From: Enterobacter sp. EA-1
Lineage (GTDB): Bacteria > Pseudomonadota > Gammaproteobacteria > Enterobacterales > Enterobacteriaceae
Direction of reading: 5' to 3'
Assembly: GCA_002886105.1 (NCBI GenBank)
Contig: CP025776.1
Coordinates: 4,898,001 to 4,962,000 of the forward strand
Length of the DNA: 64,000 nucleotides
Under the pieces are notes generated by a model that saw only the letters and a program-made list of their open reading frames with translations, had not been told where the DNA came from and ran no database searches. Below, one piece after another: positions 24,803 through 36,088 of this stretch; positions within the stretch are counted from its first letter, which is position 1; the number at the start of each line of letters is the position of its first letter. Both the position numbers and the translations under genes were made by a program.

Positions 24803-25793
24803 TCAGTTATGCCGGTCGAAGAATTCGACGATGGCGTTGAGCGCGACCGAGCGCATAGCGTCCTTTCGAAAAGGATCTCATGGTACGCGCCTTGTATGAC
24901 AAGCGGTTTGCCTCCTTCACAGGGGTGGCCTGCCGCAGCGCGAATGTCGCAGAAGCGTTGTAACATGCGGTTATCCACCACATGGTCCTCTTCTGCCTGA
25001 ACAATCAGTGTTGGGGTGATATCTTTTCCGCGCCCGCCAGCGCCTGCTCACCCGCCTGAATACCTTCCCGCACCCAGTGCCGGGTCGGCCCGCCAACGCG
25101 GAGCTTCGGCTCATCGGCGTAAAAACGCAGGTTGCGCCGGTAGCGTTCACGGCTGTGCGTCAGCACGTTAATGGCGAAGGGCAACGCGCGCCAGCTTCCG
25201 GTACCGATGGCATAGCCCTCGCGGATGCTGCGGTAGCTCTCCGCCCAGTCGAGCAAGGGGCGCACCATCCACTCCGGCAGGCGAATGATAATGCCGAACA
25301 TCGGCGCACACAGCGCAATGGCATCGCACGCCTGCGGGTAACGCTGCAAAAGAGTTCAGATATAGCACCACCCATTGAGTGCGCCAGAATATAGCGTTTA
25401 CGCCACGACCCACTGGCGACTTCCTGATCCCCAGAAGGCCGCCAAATCATCGACATAATCGCTAAAATTAACCACATGGCCACGGTGCGTGTCCGGCAGC
25501 ATTCGCCCGGAACGCCCCTGACCGCGGTGATCGAGAATCAGCACATCAAAACCGAGGTGGAACAGGTCGTACGCCAGTTCCGCATACTTCACATAACTTT
25601 CAATGCGGCCGGGGCAGACGACAATCAGGCGATCGTTACCCTGCGCGCGAAACCGGACAAAACGCACCGGCACATCATCCACACCGGTAAACTCCGCCTC
25701 TTCACGCGAGCGCCAGAAGTCCATCAGTGGCCCCATGGTAAAAGCCGCGAACGCTTTTTCTCTGGTTTCCCATGCCGTTTTTTGCCGAAACAT
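24803..25793 (-). CDS. pldB: Lysophospholipase L2 PldB
   Basis: PldB is an alpha/beta hydrolase on the inner membrane that removes the remaining acyl chain from lysophospholipids. It starts MFRQKTAWETREKAFAAFTM, then VRFVRFRAQGNDRLIVVCPG, LGFDVLILDHRGQGRSGRML, the nucleophile elbow AHSMGGAISEL (Ser), YAIGTGSWRALPFAINVLTH and the His region GGKPLVIQGAYHEILFE. The end is recovered as AIVEFFDRHN at 24803. Breaks near 24870, 25030, 25350 and 25425. About 330 codons. Divergent from rhtB. Confidence 0.92.
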
Positions 25794-25902
25794 TGGGATT
25801 TCGCCCCTGTTAGCCATGTAAAATCGTTTTTTGTGACCAATAGCAAATTCCGCTGACAATAGCGTATTGTGGCATAAAAACAGACATCCGAGGGAGTTTC
25901 TC

Positions 25903-26523
25903 ATGACCTTCGAATGGTGGTTCGCCTACCTGCTGACATCCTTAATCCTGAGCCTGTCCCCCGGTTCTGGCGCAATCAACACCATGACCACCTCCATCAG
26001 CCATGGCTATCGCGGTGCGGCAGCATCCATTGCCGGGCTGCAAACCGGTTTGGGCATTCATATCGTGCTGGTTGGCGTGGGTCTGGGAACGTTGTTTTCC
26101 CGTTCAGTGCTGGCGTTCGAAGTGTTGAAATGGGCGGGTGCGGCGTACCTGATTTGGCTGGGGATCCAGCAATGGCGCGCCGCAGGCGCTATCGATCTCA
26201 ATACGCTGGCGCAAACCCAGTCACGCGGGCGTCTGTTTAAGCGGGCGGTGTTTGTAAACCTGACCAACCCGAAAAGCATCGTGTTTCTTGCCGCGCTGTT
26301 CCCACAGTTTATTGTGCCAAACCAGCCACAGGTGATGCAGTATGTGGTGCTCGGCGTGACGACCATTGTGGTGGATATTATTGTGATGATTGGTTATGCC
26401 ACGCTGGCTCAGCGCATTGCGGCATGGATCAAAGGCCCGCATCAAATGAAAGCGCTGAACAAGGTGTTTGGTTCGCTGTTTATGCTGGTCGGCGCGCTGC
26501 TGGCATCCGCAAGACACGCCTGA
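25903..26523 (+). CDS. rhtB: Homoserine/homoserine lactone exporter RhtB
   Basis: One uninterrupted frame of 206 residues, which is rare in this window. RhtB is a LysE-family six-helix exporter for homoserine, its lactone and beta-hydroxynorvaline. It starts [20 protein letters not shown]; the family-typical [20 protein letters not shown] and [20 protein letters not shown] are present, and it ends LLASARHA. Preceded by GAGGGAG. Convergent with rhtC, with a REP between. Confidence 0.96.
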   Translation: MTFEWWFAYLLTSLILSLSPGSGAINTMTTSISHGYRGAAASIAGLQTGLGIHIVLVGVGLGTLFSRSVLAFEVLKWAGAAYLIWLGIQQWRAAGAIDLNTLAQTQSRGRLFKRAVFVNLTNPKSIVFLAALFPQFIVPNQPQVMQYVVLGVTTIVVDIIVMIGYATLAQRIAAWIKGPHQMKALNKVFGSLFMLVGALLASARHA

Positions 26524-26530
26524 AGATGAT

Positions 26531-26556
26531 GCCCGGTGGCGCGACGCTAACCGGGC
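26531..26556. repeat. REP element between rhtB and rhtC
   Basis: GCCCGGTGGCGCGACGCTAA followed by CCGGGC is the common enterobacterial REP form, placed between the stops of two convergent genes. Confidence 0.85.
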
Positions 26557-26565
26557 AAATCGGGC

Positions 26566-27182
26566 TTAACGAGAGATGATCAGATGGATGCCGAAACCGG
26601 CGAACAGCGCACCGGCAAAACCGTCGATCCACTTCGCCGGCGTTGATAACCACGACGGATTTTCGGTAAAGCGAACAGGCTGGCCACCACGGTAAACCGA
26701 ATGTTTCCAGCGCAATCAGCACAAAGATGCCCCAACGTGCGCCCGCGCCCACGCTGTCGCCGACAAACAGCGAAAACACCGAACCAAAATAGATGATCGC
26801 TTTCGGGTTAGCGAGGTTGGTGAGTAAGCCTTTCATAAAGCTGCGACCGCTGGCCGCCAGTTCAACCTGCGGCGCATCGCCACTTTTCTGCTCTTTTTTC
26901 AGCGCCCCGCGCAGCATCTGATATCCCATCCAGCACAGGTACAAGCCGCCGCCCACCATAATGATGTTATGCAGCCGGTGCCATTTTTTCGAGGATCAGG
27001 TTCAGCCCGAGCAGCGCCACGCCAGCCCAGACCATGACACCGGTGGTGATACCGAGTACGCCCATCATCGCTTCTTTGCGCGAGCGGCTTACGGCAGTTT
27101 GAGAGACGAAGAAGAAATCCGGACCGGGGCTCATCAGTGCAACAATGTGCACCAGCGCAACGGTGAGAAATAGCATCAACAT
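26566..27182 (-). CDS. rhtC: Threonine exporter RhtC
   Basis: A LysE-family exporter related to RhtB, conferring threonine efflux in E. coli. It starts MLMLFLTVALVHIVALMSPG, then DFFFVSQTAVSRSRKEAMMG, GGGLYLCWMGYQMLRGALKK and LLTNLANPKAIIYFGSVFSL, ending FAGFGIHLIISR. Span fits 206 residues. Breaks at about 26975 (KMAWLH, a distorted segment) and 26650-26700. It lies downstream of recQ on the same strand. Confidence 0.93.
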
Positions 27183-27243
27183 AGATAACTCGCGGGAAAA
27201 TAGTTCAGTGAGTCATTATCCTCGCACTTTTCCTGCGGGCTGA

Positions 27244-29074
27244 CTACTCCTCTTCACCATCGACATGCGCGCGGATCAACGCCATAAACTCCGGCCGAAA
27301 CGTTCGAGCTTGCGCGTTCCCACGCCGTTCACGCTGAGCATTTCCCGAGGGCGACAGCGGCGTCTGCTCGGCCATTTCAATCAGCGTGGCATCGTTGAAC
27401 ACAACATACGGCGGAATATTTTCTTCATCGGCAATGGCTTTACGCAACTTGCGTAATTTGGCGAACAGCTTGCGGTCATAATTACCGACAGCCGCTTTTT
27501 TGCATCACTTTCGACTTCAGCGCCGCCATACGCGGCACGGCCAGCATCAGCGGCACGTCCGCACGCAATATCGGGCGCGCGCGGCTTCGGTGAGTTGCAG
27601 CGCAGAGTGCTGGGCAATGTTCTGCGTGGCGAAACCTAAATGGATCAACTGGCGGATCACGCTGACCCAATGCTCATGGCTATGATCGCGCCCGATCCCG
27701 TAGACCGGTAATTTGTCGTGCCCCATTTCGCGGATCCGCTGATTATTGGCGCCGCGTAGCACTTCCACCACGTACCCCATCCCAAAGCGCTGGTTCACGC
27801 GATAAATCGCCGACAGCGCTTTTGCGCATCCTGCAAGCCGTCGTACTGGCGTGGCGGATCGAGGCAAATATCACAGTTGCCGCACGGCTCCTGTCGCCCT
27901 TCGCCAAAGTAGTTCAGCAGCACCAAACGGCGGCAGGTTTGCGCTTCAGCAAACGCGCCCATCGCGTTAAGTTTATGCCGTTCAATATCCTGTAGCGGCC
28001 CGGCGGGTTTCTCCTCCGAGGCAACGACGCAGCCACGCCATATCCGCCGGATCGTAAAACAGCATCGCTTCCGCTGGCAGGCCATCACGCCCGGCGCGGC
28101 CTGTTTCCTGATAATAGGATTCGATATTGCGCGGAATGTCGAAATGCACCACAAAACGGACGTTGGGTTTATTGATGCCCATCCCAAACGCCACCGTCGC
28201 CACCACGATTTGCAGATCGTCGCGCTGGAACTGCTCCTGCACGCGTGCGCGCACATCGTTCTCCAGACCCGCATGGTAGGCTGCAGCGCTAAAACCGCGG
28301 CTTTGCAGACGCGCCGCAGTGTCTTCCACTTTCGCGCGACTGTTGCAGTAAATAATGCCGGATTTGCCGCGTTGCTCCGGACATAGCGCAGGAGCTGATC
28401 AAGCGGCTTGAATTTTTCCATCAGCATGTAGCGGATGTTAGGGCGATCGAAGCTGCTGACCTGGAATAAGCGGGTCGTTGAGCCCCAGCAGGTTAACAAT
28501 ATCGCGGCGGGTCGTGTCGTCCGCCGTGGCGGTCAGCGCCATAAACGGCACGGCGGGGAGCATCTGGCGCAACTGGCCCAGCGCAGCGTATTCCGGGCGG
28601 AAATCGTGCCCCCATTGGGAAATACAGTGCGCTTCATCCACCGCCAGCAATACCGGGTTCCACTGGCGAAGCTGATCGAGGAAGTTGTCGAGCATCAGGC
28701 GTTCGGGGGCGATGTACAACAAACGGATGTGCCCGTTGCGACACCCCGCGAGCACCTCAAACTGCTGCTCGCGGCTTTGGGTCGAATTCAGGCATGCCGC
28801 CGCCACACCGTTGGCAAGGAGTTGATCGACCTCGGTCTTTCATCAATGAGATCAGCGGTGATACCACCACCGTCAGACCATCCAATACCAGCGCCGGGAT
28901 CTGATAGCACAGCGATTTTCCGCCGCCTGTTGGCATCACCACCGGGCAGTCGCGACCGCCAAGCACCGTGTCGATGATGTCCTGCTGGCCCGGGCGGAAC
29001 TGCTGGTAGCCAAAGGTTTCTTGCAAAACCTGTTTAGCCAGCGATTCCTGATTCAATACTTCCGCCTGCGCCAC
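27244..29074 (-). CDS. recQ: ATP-dependent DNA helicase RecQ
   Basis: RecQ is the 3'-5' superfamily 2 helicase of RecF-pathway recombination. It begins (GTG) [20 protein letters not shown]; motif [21 protein letters not shown], the DEAH box [40 protein letters not shown], motif VI region [20 protein letters not shown], the zinc-binding Cys segment [20 protein letters not shown] and the HRDC domain are visible; it ends RAHVDGEEE. Length equals 609 residues. Breaks at 27330 and 28016-28021 match CCWGG; 28463 has a C insertion that creates CCAGG; others near 27500, 27590 and 28800. Confidence 0.95.
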
Positions 29075-29093
29075 AATGACCCCATCTGCCTGA

Positions 29094-29123
29094 AATAAAA
29101 ACAGGCGCTATTTTCAGCGCCTG
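29094..29123 (-). terminator. Rho-independent terminator of pldA
   Basis: On the minus strand CAGGCGCT-GAAAAT-AGCGCCTG is followed by TTTTTATTT. It lies 20 bp beyond the pldA stop and upstream of recQ. Confidence 0.88.
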
Positions 29124-29142
29124 CGCCGGAAACTGCAATGCT

Positions 29143-30008
29143 TTAAAACAGATCGTTAAGCATCACGCCTACGCCAACACGCGTTTGATTAAAGTTATAG
29201 TCAATCAGCGATTCGCCGTAGCCGCTATACACCGGGTATAAAGGCGCACGTGTTTAGTGACGGGTAGCTTAAACCATTCCGCGCCGCCATAGCCGGTGTT
29301 CCAGTTATATTGGCCTTTTGCGCTGAGGATCGCATCCCCCAACTGGTAGCCGATTTTCAACTGGTAATAGCCCATATATTTGGTGATGTCCGGGTTATCA
29401 TCCGTTGACCCCACCACATACCACGGTTTTACTTCTACCAGCCAGTTGCCATTTTGCGCCATCAGGCGCGTGTAAAGACGGTTCCAGCTACGGGACGTCG
29501 GGTCGGAGCGGCCATTTGAGTCATGGTTAAAACCGAACTCCACGTCACGCAGGGTCCAGCCAGCCAGTTCGTAATCGGTCGCAAAACCCGAGGAACAACT
29601 GCGGTTCATAGTTCGTCTCGCGAAACGGCGAAGACTCAGAACTGTTCGAAAGTTGCCACCGAGGATTTTTGTGTATAGGAACCGCCAAACACGGAGTTTG
29701 GCCCGAGGATCCACGCCAGAACGGGAACGCAAGGCTCAACTGGAATTTCACCTCATCTTTGCGCGCGCGTTATCTGACCAGTTATACGATCGGATAGCCT
29801 CTTTGTTCAGGTCGCTGGTATCCGTGTAGATAACGTAGTTGGATTCATACGGATAGAGCGTGAAGGGATTGTCATGCTCCTGCAATAAATTGGCGATGAT
29901 GCTGCGCACGGCGGGGTGCATCATGAACTTCTTTACCGTGGCTTCCTGTGCGTATACCGTAAATGGCAGTGCAAGCACTGCGAAAAGCCAACCCAGAGAG
30001 GTCCGCAT
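29143..30008 (-). CDS. pldA: Outer membrane phospholipase A PldA (OMPLA)
   Basis: PldA is a 12-strand outer-membrane barrel that hydrolyses phospholipids when it dimerises after envelope damage. Signal peptide MRTSLGWLFAVLALPFTVYA, then QEATVK, ANLLQEHDNPFTLYPYESNY, and the active-site region FNHDSNGRSDPTSRSWNRLY with the His, Ser and Asn triad positions. The barrel continues KYMGYYQLKIGYQLGDAILS and ends GVGVMLNDLF. About 289 codons. Breaks: 29587-29593 (CCTGG in LFLGFATD read as CCTCGGG on the minus strand), about 29240, 29700, 29760 and 29915. Confidence 0.94.
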
Positions 30009-30169
30009 TGGTGTGGTGCTCCCAAAACATATTGTTGACGTGAATATCTTCCCCCGAAAGCATTCTACATATTTATTGAATAACTGCTCATGTATCGGTT
30101 CTGAAAGTGGAAATCAACAAACGATGAGCATATTATCAACATTTTGTTAACTCATCGGATCAGATAATT

Positions 30170-30643
30170 ATGTCAGTCGTTCTCACAGCGGAAGAAGTCC
30201 TGAAAACGGTAGGTGAGATTTTTGTTTACCACATGCCTTTTAACCGGGCGTTAGGGCTGGAGCTGGAGCGTTATGAAAAGAGTACGCACAGTTGAGTTTC
30301 ACCAATCAACCCATGATGGTGGGTAACTGGGCGCAGAGCATTTTGCATGGGGGCGTTATCGCTTCGGCGCTGGATGTCGCTGCGGGCACCGGTGTGCGTC
30401 GGCAGCACGTTGACGCGTCATGAAACCATCAGCGAAGAGGAGCTGCGCCAGCGCTTATCGCGGATGGGCACCATCGATTTGCGCGTCGATTACCTGCGTC
30501 CGGGACGCGGTAACCGCTTCACCGCCAGCAGCAGTTTACTGCGCGCAGGTAACAAAGTGGCAGTGGCTCGCGTGGAGCTGCATAACGAAGAGCAGCTCTA
30601 TATCGCCAGCGCCACCGCCACTTATATGGTGGTGAGGCGGTAA
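30170..30643 (+). CDS. yigI: Hotdog-fold thioesterase YigI
   Basis: A PaaI-type thioesterase fold of about 155 residues; E. coli YigI has medium/long-chain acyl-CoA thioesterase activity. It starts [20 protein letters not shown], then [37 protein letters not shown] holds the conserved hotdog helix, followed by [20 protein letters not shown] and [12 protein letters not shown]. Breaks near 30290 and 30385 (CCTGG-like region in AAGLVCVGSTL read with ACC). Divergent from pldA and followed by rarD. Confidence 0.88.
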
Positions 30644-30686
30644 AATCAGGTAACATTAGAGTTCATTTCAGCCAAGAGTTTTCCTG

Positions 30687-31586
30687 ATGGATGCAAAACA
30701 GACGCGGCTGGGCGTGTTACTCGCCCCCGCCGCCTATTTTATTTGGGGTGTCGCCCCGGCCTATTTCAAAGTGATCTGGTATGTCCCGGCCGACGAAATC
30801 CTGACGCACCGCGTTATCTGGTCTTTCTTCTTTATGCTGGCGTTAATCAGTGTCAGCCGACAGTGGCACAGCGTTAAAACCCTGCTGCACACCCCGAAAA
30901 AAGATCCTGTTGTTAGCGCTTTCCGCCGTGCTGATTGGCGGTAACTGGCTGCTGTTTATCTGGTCGGTGAACCACAACCATATGCTGGAAGCCAGCCCTC
31001 GGGTTACTTTATTAACCCGCTGGTGAATATCCTGCTGGGGATGCTGTTTTTGGGCGAGCGTTTTCGCCGGATGCAATGGTTAGCGGTGTTACTGGCCGCT
31101 ATCGGCGTGCTGGTGCAGCTGTGGACCTTTGGTTCGTTACCCGTCATTGCGCTGGGTCTGGCATTTAGCTTCGCGTTCTATGGCTTGCTACGCAAAAAAA
31201 TCGCCGTCGACGCGCAAACCGGCATGCTGGTAGAGACGCTGTGGCTGCTGCCTGTGGCGGCGATATGGCTGTTCGGCATTACGGACAGCCCGACCAGTCA
31301 CATGGGGCAAAACAGCCTGTCGCTTAATCTGTTGCTGATCGCCGCAGGCGTCGTCACCACCGTACCGCTGCTCTGCTTTACCGGCGCGGCAACACGTCTG
31401 CGTCTGTCGACGCTCGGCTTTTTCCAGTATATCGGCCCGACGTTAATGTTCCTGCTGGCGGTACTGTTCTATGGCGAGCACCCGGGTGCAGATAAAATGG
31501 TGACCTTTGGCTTTATCTGGATTGCGCTGGCTATCTTTGTGGTCGATGCCATTTATACCCAACGCGGTTTTCGCAAAAAGGCATAA
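30687..31586 (+). CDS. rarD: EamA/RarD-family transporter RarD
   Basis: A ten-helix drug/metabolite transporter family protein of unknown substrate. It starts MDAKQTRLGVLLAPAAYFIW, continues YVPADEILTHRVIWSFFFML, GMLFLGERFRRMQWLAVLLA, FSFAFYGLLRKKIAVDAQTG and FFQYIGPTLMFLLAVLFYGE, and ends DAIYTQRGFRKKA. Breaks at the A-run 30897-30903 and at 30993-30999, where CCTGG in LEASLGYFINP reads CCCTCGG. About 297 codons, the family size. Confidence 0.92.
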
Positions 31587-31595
31587 TAAATTAAA

Positions 31596-31616
31596 CGGGC
31601 GGAACAGAGCCGCCCG
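31596..31616 (+). terminator. Hairpin after rarD
   Basis: CGGGCGG-AACAGAG-CCGCCCG just beyond the rarD stop, followed by ATATCTATA, so a weak terminator at best. Confidence 0.5.
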
Positions 31617-31729
31617 ATATCTATAAATACGCAAAATATTCAGAGTTAAGATTTATCTTAATCGAATATAAATGACGAAATGCTATATTTCCGGCCTTCG
31701 TCATATACGCCATTCAGGATGAATTGGAA

Positions 31730-32138
31730 ATGATCCGCAGGATTTTTTGCCTTCTGGCAAAACGTGCCTTATGCGTGGGCCATATATCCTTATTTTTTGC
31801 TTCTGCATATTCTCTTTTACTTGCCTTCTTTAGCCCCGGCCAGCGTGCCGGTTGCGCCACTGCTCTGCATCCTGATTTACACCGGGTGAAGATCAACATC
31901 AATGCGCAACGGTGCCGTGATAGCGGCGGGAAAGCCCGTTATATCGTTATTGCGTCCATCCTCGTTTATTTCGCCTCATTGGTTGTCGCCGGCCTCGGGT
32001 ACGTAGGCGATGACGACTGCATGCTGCTGGGCGTGAGAATTTACTGCGCCTACGACGGCCCTGGTGTTCTTTTTCTTGATGCTGGCGCCGACCCAGATAA
32101 AAAAACAAACAAATTCTATAGACAGGATATCTATTTAG
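31730..32138 (+). CDS. yigG: Small inner-membrane protein, YigG-like
   Basis: Uncharacterised. It starts MIRRIFCLLAKRALCVGHIS, has hydrophobic stretches at about residues 16-37 and 69-92, and contains HPDLHRVKININAQRCRDSG between them. The printed frame runs past its likely end. Shifting frame at the region of 32050-32070 gives ALVFFFLMLAPTQIKKQ, a third hydrophobic helix, and a TAG at 32136-32138, 9 bp before the next ATG. The symbol rests on position between rarD and yigF as in E. coli; I do not know a function. Confidence 0.65.
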
Positions 32139-32147
32139 GAGAGGAAA

Positions 32148-32537
32148 ATGAGTACTATCAGCAATTATGATTATCAAAATGACGCATCGCTGAATGACAA
32201 GTGGAAGTATCGCTTCGCATTCTTTGAAAAGCACGGTTATCCCGCATTTTGGGGGACCTTCCCCGGCGTGGAAAGAAGCCTTTAAAGGGATGACTTTCGG
32301 TCAGAAAAGAAAGGTATCCACGAACTACTTCGCCTTTTTCTTTCCGTTTATTTATCTCTTTATTCTTGGCTTATGGAAAAAGGCGCTGCTGGTCGTAGTG
32401 CTTAACGTTGTGGTGTTTGTGCTCGCGGTTATTTCCGGTGTCGGCTTTCTGGGCTATCTGATAAATGCCATAGTCGCCTTGCGGACAAATACTACGATTT
32501 TAAAACGAAGGGCATCCAGACTGGAGCTTCTGAATAA
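32148..32537 (+). CDS. yigF: DUF2628-type membrane protein, YigF-like
   Basis: It starts MSTISNYDYQNDASLNDKWK behind GAGAGGA; then FGQKRKVSTNYFAFFFPFIY and LFILGLWKKALLVVVLNVVV and a second long hydrophobic segment with GVGFLGYLINAIVA. Such small proteins with a soluble head, an FFxxxYLFILGLWKKA motif and two helices are DUF2628 members without known function. Breaks near 32255 and 32485; after the second, ADKYYDFKTKGIQTGASE ends at TAA 32535-32537, directly before the terminator, which supports this frame. Confidence 0.7.
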
Positions 32538-32566
32538 AAAGGTTCAGCTCAGGCTGAACCTTTTTT
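32538..32566. terminator. Bidirectional terminator between yigF and corA
   Basis: GGTTCAG-CTCAGG-CTGAACC flanked by AAAAA on the left and TTTTTT on the right, so it works for yigF (plus) and corA (minus). Confidence 0.9.
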
Positions 32567-32571
32567 GATCG

Positions 32572-33521
32572 TTAAAGCCAATTACGGCGTTTAAAGTAGA
32601 GATACGGCGCAAGTCCGGCGAGGATCATAAAGATAATCGCCCCGGGGGTAACCAAAGCTCCAGTGCAGTTCCGGCATAAACTCGAAGTTCATCCCGTAGC
32701 TGGAGGCCACCAGCGTCGGCGGCAGGAATACGACGGAAACCACCGAGAAGATCTTGATGATGCGGTTCTGCTCAATATTGATGAAACCCATTGCCGCCTG
32801 CATCAGGAAGTTCACTTTCTGGAACAGCGATTCGTTGTGTGGCAGCAGGGATTCGATATCGCGCAGGATCTCGCGGGCCTGTTCCAGCTGACCCGCCGGC
32901 AAACGCGCTTTGCGCACCAGGAAGTTCAGCGCGCGTTGGGTATCCATCAAACAGAGGCGGACCTTCCAGCCGATATCTTCCTGCTCTGCCAGCGTTGAAA
33001 GCGCTTCGTCATACTCGTCGCCCTGCTGGCCTTCCATAATCACCCGGCTCAGCTTTTCCAGATCGCTGTAAATGTTTTCGATTTCATCCGCCAGCTGTTC
33101 GATTTTCGTTTCGAACAGATCCAGCAGCAGTTCGTAGGCGTTGCCGTCCACCATTTCGGCTGCGGGCGCGCATACGATAGAGGCGAAATGCCGGCAATTC
33201 CCGTTCACGCAGTGTGAACAGGCGGCCTTCGCGAATGGTGAATGCTACCGTTGAGTTGCCTGCATGATCTTCCGCGTCTTCAAAAAAGAAGAAGGAGTGG
33301 ATGTGCAGACCGTCTTCGTCTTCAAAAAAACGCGCCGACGCCTCGATGTCTTCCAGTTCAGGTCGGGTGGCCGGGTTCTGGCCCAATTCCGTTTGCACGC
33401 GGGTACGTTCTTCATCGTCCGGCTCGACCAAATCAACCCAAACAGAGCTGGCGAGGTGTTTGATTTCGTCAGCCTCAAGGCGGGTTAAACGATTGTTTTC
33501 CAGTTGAAATGCGCTCAGCAT
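32572..33521 (-). CDS. corA: Magnesium/cobalt transporter CorA
   Basis: CorA is the pentameric Mg2+ channel. It starts [20 protein letters not shown]; the cytoplasmic funnel shows [20 protein letters not shown] and [20 protein letters not shown]; the pore helix is followed by the signature [18 protein letters not shown], including the essential GMN. It ends KRRNWL. Span equals 316 residues. Breaks near 33175-33195 (RSRNGG.. for [12 protein letters not shown]) and the G-run at 32644. Confidence 0.95.
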
Positions 33522-33870
33522 GGCCGGGACTCCCAATGCAAAAAATATCGGACAGTTCGGAGGGCACACAGAAACGACAGGGGTTTCAGACCATTAAACA
33601 GCCTGACTCAGCGCGACGGGGACAAAGCGAGTCGCTGACAACCTCTAAGGCTATCAGCATGAGGAGATAGCCTTGTTCCTGAACAACAGGAAATTGAGCC
33701 AGTATCTACTGGGTGTGTCCAAGGCGAATGTCCTCTTAGCGTGATCGTGCGCGCATGTTACGCCAGCAAAAATGCAGCGTCAACACGCAACGAAACGCGA
33801 AAGAGCAATATTTGCCCTTCAGCGTATAAGGCTAGCAGATTATTGCAAAATAATGATATTTTTCTGAAAG
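33522..33870 (-). promoter_or_regulatory. corA 5' leader and corA-uvrD intergenic region
   Basis: No gene seen in 349 bp. On the minus strand AAGGCTATC...GATAGCCTT (about 33646-33675) is a strong stem, and CCTGTTGTTCAGGAACA (about 33670-33695) can form a second, competing one. In Salmonella corA has a Mg-responsive leader with a short peptide (corL) controlling Rho termination; alternate stems here would suit this. I could not place a convincing corL frame. Confidence 0.45.
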
Positions 33871-36040
33871 TTACACGGTTTCGAGCTTCGCATAAGCCGC
33901 GACCAGCCATTTGATGCCCTGCCCCTCGGAAAGCCACCTGCAAACGGCTATGCTCGCCGCTGCCTTCCATGTTCACCACCGTACCTTCGCCAAACTTGGC
34001 GTGGCGCACGCGCTGGCCCAGTTTGTAACCGGTGTCGCTCTGCGCAACCGGTGTTCCCATGCGCTGATGGCTGACCGGGCGGCTGATGCTGGCGCGCAGG
34101 CGCACCTCTTCCACACACTCTTCCGGCAGTTCACCAATAAAGCGCGACGGACGATGGTAGACCTCTTTGCCGTACAGACGACGGGTTTCCGCGTAGGTGA
34201 GCGTCAGCTTCTGCATCGCACGGGTGACGCCCACATAAGCCAGTCGACGCTCCTCCTCCAGACGCCCGCCTTCATCCAGCGACATCTGGCTCGGGAACAT
34301 CCCCTCTTCCATCCCGACGATAAACACCTGCGGGAACTCCAGTGCCTTTTGCCGAATGCAGCGTCATCAGTTGCACGGCATCCTGCCGTGTATCCGCCTG
34401 CCCTTCGCCCGCTTCCAGCGCAGCGTGGGAGAGAAAAAGCCTGCAGCGGCATTAAATCTTCGTCTTCTTCGTTGTAGCTGAACTGGCGTGTAGCCGTGAC
34501 CAGTTCCTCTAAGTTCTCGATGCGCGTCTGACCTTTCTCGCCTTTTTCCTGTTCGTACATCATGCGCAGGCCGGAGTCTTTCACCACGCGGTCAGTTTGC
34601 ACATGCAGCGGCAGATCCGCCGTCTCCTGCGCCAGTGCATCAATCAATTCGAGGAAACGTTGCAGCGCGCTGGCGGCTCGCCCGGCCAGTGCTTTTTTCC
34701 TGTAACAGCTCACGGGTTGCCTGCCACAGCGTCAACTGACGGTCGCGAGAGGTCTGGCGCACCACATCCAGCGTGCGATCGCCAATACCGCGCGTTGGGG
34801 TATTCACCACGCGCTCGAAAGCGGCATCGTCATTACGATTGGCAATAAGACGCAGATACGACAGCGCGTCTTTGATTTCGGCGTTCGAAGAAGCGCATAC
34901 CGCCATAAATGCGGTACGGCATACTCGCCTGCAACAGCGCCTCTTCCAGAACACGCGATTGGGCGTTGCTGCGATAGAGAATGGCGCATTTTCCAGCGCT
35001 CCGCCATTATCCTGCCGAGGTTTTGATACGGTTAACCACAAAACGGGCTTCATCCAGCTCGTTGAACGCGCAGTAGAGCGAAATCGGCTCGCCGTCGACA
35101 CCATCGGTCCACAGCTTTTTACCCAGACGCCCGTTGTTGTTTTCAATCAGGGCGTTGGCGGCGCTGAGAATATTGCTGGTGGAACGGTAGTTTTGCTCCA
35201 GACGGATGGTCTCCCGCGCCGGGGAAGTCTTTCAGGAAACGCTGGATGTTTTCCACCTGCGCGCCGCGCCAGCCGTAAATGGACTGGTCATCGTCGCCGA
35301 CGATCATCACTTTGCCGGTATCACCCGCCAGCAGGCGGATCCACGCATATTGAATGTTGTTGGTATCCTCGGAATTCCGTCCACCGGAGGATATTGGTAA
35401 AGCGCTCGCGGTAGTGCTGCAAAATGTGCGGCTTGTTCAGCCACAGCTCATGGGCGCGCAGCAACAGCTCGGCAAAATCCACCAGTCCGGCGCGATCGCA
35501 GGCTTCCGGTAGGCACGGTACACTTTCTGCCGGGTTTGCTCCACCGGATTGCCGAAACTTTGAATATGATGTGGGCGGATACCTTCATCTTTCTGCCCGT
35601 TGATGTACCACATGGCTGGCGCGGCGGCCACTGCTTCTCATCAAGGTTCATCGCTTTAATCAGACGCTTAAGTAACCTGAGCTGATCTTCGCTATCAAGG
35701 ATCTGAAAATCCTGCGGCAGATTGGCGTCCATATGATGCGCGCGCAACAGGCGGTGCGCCAGCCCATGGAATGTGCCAACCCACATTCCCCCCCTGCGAT
35801 GTGCCCATCAGTTGGCCGATACGGTGGCGCATTTCTGCTGCTGCTTTATTGGTAAACGTGACCGCCATAATTGAATAAGGCGAGCAATTTTCTACGGTCA
35901 TCAACTTGTGCGATGCGGTGCACCAGCACACGCGTCTTACCGCTCCCCGCGCCCGCCAGCACCAGCATATTGCTGCGCGTCGCCGCTACGGCGTCGCGTT
36001 GTTTGTCATTGAGGCTGTCGAGCAGATAAGAAACGTCCAT
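33871..36040 (-). CDS. uvrD: DNA helicase II UvrD
   Basis: UvrD is the 3'-5' superfamily 1 helicase of mismatch and nucleotide excision repair. It starts [20 protein letters not shown]; motif [20 protein letters not shown], motif Ia [20 protein letters not shown], motif [31 protein letters not shown], motif V/VI region [20 protein letters not shown] and [20 protein letters not shown] are all found in successive frames; the end is AAYAKLETV. Span fits 720 residues. One break, 35367-35372, is CCAGG in DEFQDTN read (plus strand) as CCTCGG; others lie near 34345, 34430, 34690, 34990, 35215, 35500 and 35790. Confidence 0.95.
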
Positions 36041-36060
36041 GGGCACCGTCGCGAAAATTA

Positions 36061-36076
36061 CTGGAAATTTATACAG
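36061..36076. promoter_or_regulatory. LexA (SOS) box of uvrD
   Basis: CTGGAAATTTATACAG has the CTG-N10-CAG form with an A/T-rich centre and lies 21 bp upstream of the uvrD start, as in E. coli where uvrD is SOS-induced. Confidence 0.85.
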
Positions 36077-36088
36077 AGCTGTTGATGA

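Noticed and set aside
31947-32234. Minus-strand 95-codon frame opposite yigG/yigF
   Set aside because: Low-complexity basic composition, no ribosome site, and it is antisense to two conserved small membrane proteins.
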